From Nymphaea colorata (lineage: Eukaryota; Streptophyta; Magnoliopsida; Nymphaeales; Nymphaeaceae), in NCBI RefSeq assembly GCF_008831285.2, contig NC_045150.1:13189868-13253867 (forward strand): a stretch of DNA of 64,000 nt, written 5' to 3'. Position 1 is the stretch's first letter. Each line of letters begins with the position of its first letter. The notes beneath the pieces were generated by a model, which was not told the DNA's origin, made no database searches, and was given only the letters and a program-made list of their open reading frames with translations. The position numbers and the translations under genes are program-made. Of this stretch, positions 55,170-64,000 are shown in pieces.

Positions 55170-56195
55170 GGATTTGTGTGCAGAATCTCCTGCAAGTAAC
55201 TGGGGATTTCTGAATGTCTGTACAATGTTAAAATCACTTAAATCTTGGAAGTCATCTTGCATAATCTCTTAAATACATTCGTTGACAGTTGCTCCTAAGC
55301 GTGGGTTTTGTGACTTTGGAGACCTCTTGAATGTACCTTCCATTTTGAAACCTTATGCAGAATTATTGAATTTTGTGCTGTACTATGTTGCAAACATTTG
55401 AAGCCATTGTTCCCTTCCCAGTGTCTACATTCCCCCCCTAATCTTGGGCACCTCCATCCCAATTCGTTGCTGCATCGGAGCAGTGATTTATCTGTTGCTT
55501 TCTTGTAATGTTTCTTTATCCCCAACAATGACAAGTTCGGAGTGGTGATCTTAAGAGGGTGTTGAACATGGTCAAGCATCAAAGTGGATATGGGCCAGTC
55601 ACCGGATTATTATTGAGGGTTAACTGTGACTGGTGCACATTCTGGAAACAGCGTTTCACATTAATTTGCCTGCATGGAAGATTAGGGTTAGTCTGCTTTG
55701 CTCTTTCTGTTGGGATGGGAAGGCTTAAGTAGGACAGTGAGAATGCTCAGATGTGCTCTTTGGTCTTCTTTAGGATCCTTGAACTGGTGGTTAGTGCAAT
55801 ATGTATCCATTTCCTCGCTGTTATCATGATGGAGAATGATATGCGTACACAACCTCCACACTGTGAGTCTCAACTTTTGGGAGGTCTCTACAAAATTGTT
55901 CCATGTTGGCTAGTTAAACAAAGGCCTTGGGTTCAGTTACAGTACAAGCTTTTTAAGTTTAACTTTCCTATAGGGTGTTGAACTTAAACATAGTGGCCAT
56001 GCTTTTGTCTTGCCTTCATATGTTTGTTCATGCACTCTTCCTCTTCAGCCTCCTCCCCATCAGCTTTGTTTCTTGCTTTATTTGTTTGCAATTATTGGTT
56101 CATTATATTCTCAGCAACCTTGTATTTCGTGGAAATAAAAACAAGGTTTGAATCTTTTCATGTTCTGCAACTTTTTCTTCATAATGTAAATCTGG
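55170..56195. other. Y'-specific segment
   Basis: No recognised coding sequence. It may be original intron lost from Y, or an insertion here; I found no terminal repeats or target duplication to decide. Confidence 0.45.
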
Positions 56196-56889
56196 AAATA
56201 TGTATCTTTATCATCAAACACAGGAATATATTTCTCATCACACTCACATTAAAATGAGAATTGGAAAGATTTTTCCCATTCCTTTATTCCAGGAAATATA
56301 TTTCCAGATTTCCAGGCCATCAAACGGGCCCTAAGTGATTTACACAAGAACATATACGATAAATTTGAATTTACGCAGATATGCTATCTGAAAAATATAA
56401 GTCTTTAAGTCAAGAAAAAGATACAGGTGATAGAGGAGAAATTCATTGGGTCGCAATAACAAAAAGTGTTTTTTAGCTCAATTGAAGCATGTGATGAAGG
56501 GATATCATTCACTGGAGCATTGTCGTTTAAATTTCATATTTCTTTTGCAGATATCTCATTTTTCAATGGTCAGAATAATCGTTAATCGGTTGTTATCAAG
56601 TACTTTGGGGCTCAGTCCTGGGTAACATTGAAGAACAAAGTTGAGGACTGAATCCAAAATGATCTTACAAATTAACCATTTCACATGAATTGAGTTTGCC
56701 AACAAAATAACCAATAAAGGAGCGAATTGTAGTAAGAAGCCCACCTAGTTTATGAAAAAAGTTGATCTTTAATTTCATGTGTCTAACAAGCAACTTTCTC
56801 GGCATGGTGCATTACAAGGCTGTATGAATATTAACAATGGGATGGAAATGGTGCTCTCCTGTTTGATGCGCTTCCTTTACTTCCTGCAG

Positions 56890-57290
56890 CTTGGAAAGCT
56901 ATTGAGGTTGGAGTAGATGGCATAATTGTTTTGAATCATGGTGGTCGCCAACTTGACTGTGCACTTGCTGCAATTTCTGCCCTTGAGGAGGTAACGTCCA
57001 TTCACCTCAAATGATTCTGAAATTGCTATTTCTTCTCAAAAACAAGCTTTTCTTTTTTCTTTCTCAAAACGGAGTGCAAGAAAACTTCTATCCATTTTGT
57101 CCTTCCCCTGACAAGCTGTTAGCAAGTTTAAGAGATGCATAATTCCCCTCCATGTTGGTCTTCCTATTTCAAGTATAGGTTGTTCAAGCTATCGCTGGTA
57201 AAGTTCTTGTTCTACTTGATGGAGGAATCAGGCATTGGACATGCATGTTGAATGCCTTGGCTCTTGGTGCCCAAGCCATTATGGTCATCT
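56890..57290 (+). pseudogene. Glycolate/(S)-2-hydroxy-acid oxidase pseudogene, second copy
   Basis: Exon 56890-56990 (101 nt, same splice borders as the first copy) encodes [20 protein letters not shown] followed by LDCALAAISALEE. The Ser of SNHG is changed to Leu. Exon 57179-57290 encodes VVQAIAGKVLVLLDGGIRHW, then LNALALGAQAIM, closer to the enzyme consensus (ALALGAQA) than copy 1 in this segment. Each copy retains consensus residues the other has lost, so both decayed after duplication. No other exons visible. Confidence 0.85.
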
Positions 57291-58158
57291 CTCTCTTTCT
57301 CTCTGTATATACATGCTCGATGTGGTTACCCATTCACTTTATCAATTCGTTTTTGCTTCGTTATTTTTCAAGATATAGCAGGAATTCATTAAGTAGTGGT
57401 CTATAGCAGGTTTAGACTTTCTCATTTTAGGACGTGCATGGTGGTTTTGCTTTGATTTATGCATTTTTTTTTTGGTGTTCATGCTAACAGGGTTGCATCC
57501 TAGCAAGTTCTGTTTGTGCTTTCTAGCCAGGGGCATAGTCTATGGTTTATCATACCTTTTGATTGATTTTTAGATGTTAAAACCATAATTTGAGTCATAT
57601 TCTTAGGACCTTTCTAGGTATATGCATGGGCAGAGAAATCTTGGGAAGCCATTTCTTCCGTTTGATCTTGCACATGAGCTTTGATTAAAAGCATTTCAAA
57701 CCATTCAATCCAACCCAACTCAGTCTTAAAAGTGGCCTTTTAGTTGGCTAGAAGAGTGAGTTGTTGGTGTAGACATTTTTTCTTGGTAATCAATGATCAA
57801 ACCCTCTGCAAGGAAACCTTACAACATGAGAATTTGGGGAATTTTGTCTGCCACAAGGCTCTGTTTTTATGAAGAGACTTCGAGGAGAAATTGTCCCTTG
57901 TGTTGTTATCCTTTTGCAAAATCATCATTTCACAAAGTCCTTGTGTAACCAGAACACAAAACCAGTCAAAACTTTGGTGGATAGCCTTATATTATGAGTC
58001 TAGGAGAGTCCAAACCCATAGTTTCCATTGTCACGGCTGCAATTGATTTGTTTATCCTGGGCTTCCTTCGAGAAAAGAGAAGAGCTTAACTCAAACCATT
58101 TCCGAAATTTCCACTCAGTTGATCACCTAATGTTATGGAAACTGGTCACCCTTTGATA

Positions 58159-60117
58159 CTTTTTGTGTAAGAGGCTCTACTTTTATGGGAGTTGGTGAAT
58201 TTCGTTCTTCTACAAACCAACCCATCTTGTTTTTGAAATCACCCTTTCTTTAGTGAGTAGAGTTCCCTCCTCCTGGTGACATAACATTTGATGTCAAAAA
58301 CTTTTGTAAAAGAGAAAGTTTTAAATTTTGCTTAAAAGCCTTTTAAAATTTACACAATATTATGTCTTTGCTTTATCTTTAGTACCTCGCTGAGTGAAAG
58401 AAGAAAATTTCAAGTTCTTGTTACCAATCAATGGAAGAGGAAAAATGAAAAGTCTTGGATATGTGCAATAAAGAAAAATCCTATGAAGTTGAGGAAGTCA
58501 AGACTAGGAAATGCAATTGACTTTGGTGATTAAGCATCTACAAGGATTTAGGAGGAAAATATCCCGAGAGAGAAGCCACAATGCTCTATAAGATCTTGGC
58601 AGGTAGCAAAATGAGAGTTGAGAGATGGGCTCGGGGCTATATAGGTGATTTATGTCTATTCCATGAAGATAATGACTTATGAACCTTTTGCTCGTCGAAC
58701 ACCCGTAAGTTGAAGCGGCACGTGATAAAGCTACACATATCCACCAAAGCGGTGGAGCTTCGTAGTAGCCTTTGGGGTGGTGAGGTAGTCCCTTAAAGGT
58801 GAAGGTCAGCCTGAAAAGAAAAGCATGAAAGAAAAATCAAAAGGCAAAAAGTCGAATGTAAGAAAAAAAAGCAAAAAAAAAAAAAAAGCAAAAGGTGCCT
58901 ACCAAGAGATGAAAAGCATGAAGGCTGAACTCGCAAGAATTGAATGTGACAATCTTTCGTGGATGTGCAATTATAGGGTCAATATTTTTCCTCTTTTTGA
59001 TTACCTAAGATGTTGAGGGTGATTCTTTTATGTTCATATTTTGGAAATTGAATGATATCCCTTCTGGAGATCCGATGGCATGGATGTGAAATTAATTCGG
59101 GTGCTTCTACGGTACTATGGATAAACGAAGGGTAAGTTATTTGCACAACACAAGCACTCAAGTATGAGTTAAATTGATCATTTTGAACTATTTCAAAGTA
59201 AGAACTTAACATCTCTTGTTATGTTTCGAGGCCTCCTAGGCATACGAGGAACTAACCAATCCCCTAGGTCTTCAAAGGTGTTTGTCATTTCACTACCAAA
59301 ACACTAGGCCGTTCTTGGAATGGATGAAACTCCTCAAACACAGGCCAATTATGCTTAATGTGACAATTTGTCCTTCTTTTCCTCTATCTTGGGAGAGGCC
59401 TGACCCCTTATTCCCTCTTAATTGAGCGTCTTCAACCTGGTTTTCAACAGTATAACCTAGACTTAGGGTTGAGACTGTCATAAAAACCTCCTATCTCTTT
59501 TCAAAAGAACTGGTCGATTTTTGAATTATAACATTTTTGTCAAAGTGTTATGAGTTTTGTCCATGGCTTCATTTATTATCCAAGGTAAGAGGGGGGCGGA
59601 AAGCCCCATACTCTTGCCTAACCCATCTCCACTGATCGATCTTTTTCTCCTCTACCCCCTCCTTTCTTCACCCTTCTTTCGCTTGGCTAGCGTATGCTTT
59701 TTTTAATATCAAAAATGAGCAGCCAAGGGTGGAGGCATTCTTAATCGCCATCAACTATCCAGCCGTGCCTTTGCTTTAGCAGGGTCCTTCATGTCTTTAG
59801 AAGCTTAGTACTCAGTTTCTTCTTGTGTCATGTTAGTTGACTAGATGCCTTAGGTATTGTACATTCCAGTATAGGTCAAGGTTATTGGTTTCATTTATTT
59901 TCAGTAGGATCATATTCTTTCTTAGTTAGATTATTTTAGTTTTGCTGAGTGGGCAAGTGTTGGATTGATTTATAGTAGTTCAATAGTTTTATTTTATTTT
60001 CTGCTTTAGTGGTTTTCCAGCATAGTGCTTGTCATGTTAATTTTCACTTTCATTGTGGCATGGGTTGTTTTGAAGCTTTGTTCACATAGTTGCTTGGTTT
60101 TTTATTTTTTCTGCCTT
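58159..60117. other. No recognised gene; spacer between Y' and X'
   Basis: A Lys-rich frame at 58825-59016 reflects an (A)n-rich tract. Some retroelement-like composition (58640-58800) but no domain, LTR pair or target duplication was seen. Confidence 0.4.
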
Positions 60118-63100
60118 TGCTCAATTCTTTTGATAAACAAAACTTGATCAAGTTTTTGGGTCTACTGGTTGCGTCACATTCTTGATGTAGTCTTTGAACT
60201 ACATATCTACATTGCTTAAGTTTGTAGGTTGCTTGATTGAATATCTATGACAGCAGCATCACATCTAAGTGGTCAGCATGTCAACCATGAGTTATGGTTG
60301 CACAGGTGTGTGTGTGTGTGTGTCGGTAATATGTTTATTTTCATTCTTTTGTTATTTTATTGTGTATTTCATTCTTTTGGTTTAATGATAGTTAAGAAAA
60401 AGGTTAGGGAAGCAAAGATGAAAGAACTGCCAATTAGTCTTTTTTTTTTCTTTTTAAATTATTCCTCAAGTTTTGTCTGACTTGTAAATGTAATGCTAGT
60501 GGTGTTCCTGTGTGTCACTGTATTGTAGTAATGTGTGACGTTCTTAGGTTTCAAACTTCATTGACGAAAAAGGGGGTGGGTTTTTAGTTGGATGTGGGTT
60601 GGAGTTTCTTTGCCCATATTCATTTATTTAAAAGAAAATGAGTGGCTTTGGATCTTGCATCTTAGGAGAGAGAGGCCCCTTTCATGACGACTTGACTTTC
60701 CCACCCTTTCACTCAAAAGAATTACCACAGGAGTATTAGCAAATGTAGCGATAGTTAATGGTATTTTAGCAACACCATGATGGTTTTATAGATGAAATGC
60801 TCCCTAGCGTGATGATAAGGGAAGGGTGGTCACAGGGAAAGGTGCGAGATGCGGCCACCTTAATATGCATAGACCCCATCAAATGTGTTTCCAAAAGTGT
60901 GTGCTTGGCATGGACATGAGAGGATTTCACTTGAACTGCTTGGGCAAACACAGCCGTAAATAGAGAGGTACCTTCGATCAAGAAGCTGCACCAGGCACCA
61001 GCAGTATAGTGAACTGCCCTTCTCTGTCTTTTTTGTTACAGGTTGCAGAGGGACACACAAAGTGAGGGCAGGAGAAAGCTCCATTCCTCATTCAATATCA
61101 GGGCTGCACTGGGTTTCCTGCAAGAGTAATGAGAGCAACATCTCTCTCTCTCTCTCTCATATGTGTATATTCATGAGTAGTTCATGACATGCTGGGTGCA
61201 GTATTTATGGAGAAGATACTGGGTGCAGCCACGGGTGAAGCGCTTATACCTACCAATGCGTGCCCTTGATGTCAAATCTTCCAAACATCACTTCGACACC
61301 CAGGTTTTGTCTTGGTTGTTCTGGGTGAAATGAGAATCATTAGTGATAGTGCTGCCTCCAATTTTTTTTTTCCCATTTTTTGTAATTAAGACATGGAATG
61401 TGATATAGTGATTGCAGATGGTAGAAATTGTATATGTGATATTTTCCTACTAAGAGACTTGATCGATTGGGCCCTGGTTTTGGCATGTTAGAAGTTAGAA
61501 CTTATTAGTGGTACTCCTGATGTATATGATTGGCGTATGGAGTGTATGCCTTTGGGAACAGATGGCAATCAGAGAAAGTGAACCTTATTGAACTTGGCCC
61601 TGAACGTGGAACTCTCATGACTGATATTCTCCATGTACCATATCATGCCGTAATTTTCTTCTATTTGGTTTAGATTTCATGTACACTTCAATCAATGATT
61701 ATCATGTAGCTGTGGTTGTCATTGGTATTTCAAATTTGCAGGCTTAAAGTATGTATTTTTACTGCAAGGCGCATCAAAATTTGATAAATTCAAAAGACCA
61801 TTACATAGACACATGGTTGAATGCAGCTTTGCACTTCAAAAAGTTCAGCATAGTGGGCACTAAAGTGTGTGGATGAGGAGGTTCCTGAAACTTGAAAGTG
61901 GTAGCTAGAGGACCGTAAGCATCTTGTCTGGAGCTATTGTATCCTCACATGCTGCTTTGGAGCAGGTCCACCCTGCATGTATTGGCATTACTCCATAAGA
62001 AGCACTTTCTGCATAGAATGACGTCTCAGTTTGTTTTAAAACTTGTTGTTTGTTTTGAAGAAGGCCTAAGACAACAGAAGCTTGATTGGTATGTTTTGTG
62101 ATGTCAAGTTTTTGTGCTTGCCATGCCATGTCCCATGTAACCAGGCCTACGTGCTTTTTTTTGTGCTTTTTCATATGCTTCTTTGTGGGCTTCATTTTTT
62201 TATAATCATTTGATTGTTTATCTCACAGTGAAAAGTTTGCTTGCCATGCCATGTCCCATGTAACCAGGCCTACGTGCTTTTTTTTGTGTTTTTTGATATG
62301 CTTCTTTGTGGGCTTCATTTTTTATAATCATTTGATTGTTTATCTCACAGTGAAAAGTTTCCTTTTCGAGATTTGCCCCCCTTTTGAACAATAGGAGTTC
62401 TACAAAGTCATCGTCACATCTATTGTGCACATGGAACTACTAGTCTATGCATTTATGCCAAATTGCAAATTTGGACTTTCTGAATGCATCTCTTTATGTG
62501 AGAATGTTGAATTCAAGTTAAATTGGTGACTTCTGAACTGGTGACGAAGAGAATTCTAGCTTTAACATATCAAGGTGAGCATAGAAATTTGCATCTTGTA
62601 ACTTTAGAAAGATTAAGAAAGAATAGTTGGCAATTGTCGAGCGATTTCCTTGGACACTTGGTCTTGTGAACTATCTTAGTTTACAAAAGGATTGATTGCT
62701 CCTTTCACAGTACTTGTTTTGCATGATTAAAAAAGTTTGAAAAATTACCTATTAATGTTTGCAAAGTATGGCTGGTCCTCTTACAATCTACATATATTTT
62801 ATGGTTTCACCTGTTTGTTTGTCATGCTCTTTGTGGACATATTTGTGTAGTTTATGATGAAGATTGACATTGTTCCTTTTATAGATTTCCAGTTGTGAAA
62901 TAGAGGAGCCAAGATTTGAGTGGTGAATGGAGAGAGAGTGCCAGACCTTTGTGGAAACTTTAGAATATATCACAATGTTTGTGGAATGGGATTTGTTGGG
63001 AAAAGGAACATTTTCTTCGGTGATTCCTCCATTTTTTGTTTGTGAAGGGTCTACTTGGTTCAATTAGAGGGTTAACAGCCAAAAAACTCCTCAATTTTGG

Positions 63101-63635
63101 GTCTCTCTCTCTCTTTCTCCATAGTATTGGTTCCCTCTTCAGGTGAGTTCTCTTGTCATACTCAATTGTTTTTTTTCTTGTTGGAAAGGTTTCTCCTCTT
63201 AATTATTATTTTTTGATGTGCATATATGCTTCTTCTCGTTACTTGCCATGTTCATCTCTCTCTCTCTCTCTTCCCTTTCGACCAAAAATCCCATCTTTTC
63301 AACATATGGGTGCGCAGGTCTTTCAAGTGGTGAGTATTCTCTGTTATCATTTCCACTTATTGTTCAGCTTTTCGCAGGAGGTACCATTGAAATTGCTTGG
63401 GAAATGGAAGGAATCTGAATATTTAGGTGAGGTGGTCAATTTATTCCTGTTGGTGGTATTGCTTACCACTTACAGCTCCATCAAGGTGATTATTTTGTTT
63501 ATTCATTTCCATGCACTTAAATGATGTGTTTCGGTGCTGTTTTACCTATGTTTTTACAAGCAATATTATTCAAATCTAATAACTTGAAGATGCATTGCAC
63601 TCTCGACTGCCTTCTACGTGAACGTCTCATGTCCA
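60118..63635 (+). repeat. Duplicated block X'
   Basis: Partner of 30998-34807. It starts at TGCTCAATTCTTTTGATAAA and ends at GTGAACGTCTCATGTCCA. It has a local 123-bp tandem duplication (62116-62360), about 40 bp of extra sequence at 61955-61993, and a deletion matching 34470-34765 of X. Confidence 0.85.
62116..62360. repeat. 123-bp tandem duplication inside X'
   Basis: Units 62116-62238 and 62239-62360 both run from GCTTGCCATGCCATGTCCCA to TCTCACAGTGAAAAGTTT. Block X has one unit (about 33124-33243), so the duplication arose after the X/X' split. Confidence 0.95.
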
Positions 63636-64000
63636 ACATCTGAATTGGTTGTCAAAAGCTAAATGCCATTTTCCTCTGTTGAAATGGCACCCACATATTT
63701 CCCTAGGGCAGTTGCCTTTTGTTGTGATCACCTTAAGACTTAGGTCTAGTAAGATTTGTTTTGAGCTTCATAAAGGTGGACCATAAACTACAGAGATACT
63801 AAAGAGATGGTATTCCCTCAAAATAATAGAAATCAGTTGTGGAACATTCACTTGAGCAGGTCACATGGGAAATCCTTGAATCCGGCAGACTTAATTGTAC
63901 AGATTTCAAAAGCTTGGCCATCAATTGCTTGCAACAGTTTGGTCATTATGGAGTCCTGACCTTCTGATTTAAAGTTCTTGGTCCACTGGAAAACATGAAA
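63636..64000. other. No recognised gene; right edge
   Basis: Unique sequence after the X' homology ends. Nothing supported. Confidence 0.4.

Larger units (their letters stand above)
54718..58158 (+). repeat. Duplicated block Y'
   Basis: Partner of 37540-40056, same orientation. It contains about 1.0 kb (55170-56195) with no counterpart in Y, inserted between GTGATGATTC.AA.GGATTTG and TGTATCTTTATCATCAAACA, and the second glycolate-oxidase relic. It lacks about 60 bp present in Y near 39900-39945. Confidence 0.85.

Noticed and set aside
58825-59016. Lys-rich 63-codon frame
   Set aside because: Translation of an A-rich tract; no domain.
1-64000. tRNA, rRNA or other structured RNA genes
   Set aside because: No cloverleaf-like A/B box pairs or rRNA cores were noticed by eye; a covariance-model scan was not possible here.

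Overview
This is a plant nuclear window, most likely from a dicot or early-diverging angiosperm. It carries TIR-NBS-LRR (TNL) resistance-gene relics, which are absent from grasses. It also has R2R3-MYB, DUF247 and glycolate-oxidase fragments, a chromodomain Ty3/gypsy element, hAT transposons and many plant-style microsatellites. I found no confidently intact protein-coding host gene. Nearly everything recognisable is a pseudogene, a transposon or a duplicated fragment.

1-7.5 kb: a broken TNL on the + strand (TNL-1). Its TIR, NB-ARC, LRR and C-terminal exons are all recognisable but frameshifted or deleted, and an antisense R2R3-MYB scrap sits inside the last exon. 7.5-13.6 kb: gene-poor, A/T-rich sequence with MITE-like hairpins. 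13.9-15.35 kb: a large inverted repeat (two arms of about 660 bp, about 117-bp spacer) carrying a head-to-head pair of a small two-exon gene fragment. 15.35-17.1 kb: a direct copy of the TIR half of TNL-1. 17.3-22.9 kb: an inverted copy of the NB-ARC/LRR/C-terminal half of TNL-1. This forms a second TNL relic (TNL-2) on the - strand, with another, more diverged TIR exon upstream at 24.1-24.6 kb. A non-autonomous hAT-like element with an exact 8-bp target duplication lies in the intron between that TIR exon and the NB-ARC exon.

25-30.7 kb: a DUF247 fragment, two Ty1/copia RNase H relics and a DUF4283/zinc-knuckle retroelement relic. 31-34.8 kb (block X) and 37.5-40.1 kb (block Y) recur in the same orientation but swapped order at 60.1-63.6 kb (X') and 54.7-58.2 kb (Y'). 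Y and Y' each hold two ghost exons of a glycolate/2-hydroxyacid oxidase. Between them lie a short element with hAT-style ends (40.5-41.2 kb), a 6.2-kb hAT element with a decayed transposase (42.5-48.6 kb), and an LTR retrotransposon with a perfect 5-bp target duplication (50.8-54.0 kb). The retrotransposon has lost its reverse transcriptase, RNase H and integrase core.

The main story is structural. TNL-1 and the 15-23 kb locus are collinear only if one roughly 5.6-kb inversion is undone. That inversion detached one TIR exon and placed the NB-ARC/LRR half in line with a different TIR exon. All alignments here were made by eye; percent identities and ages need computation.
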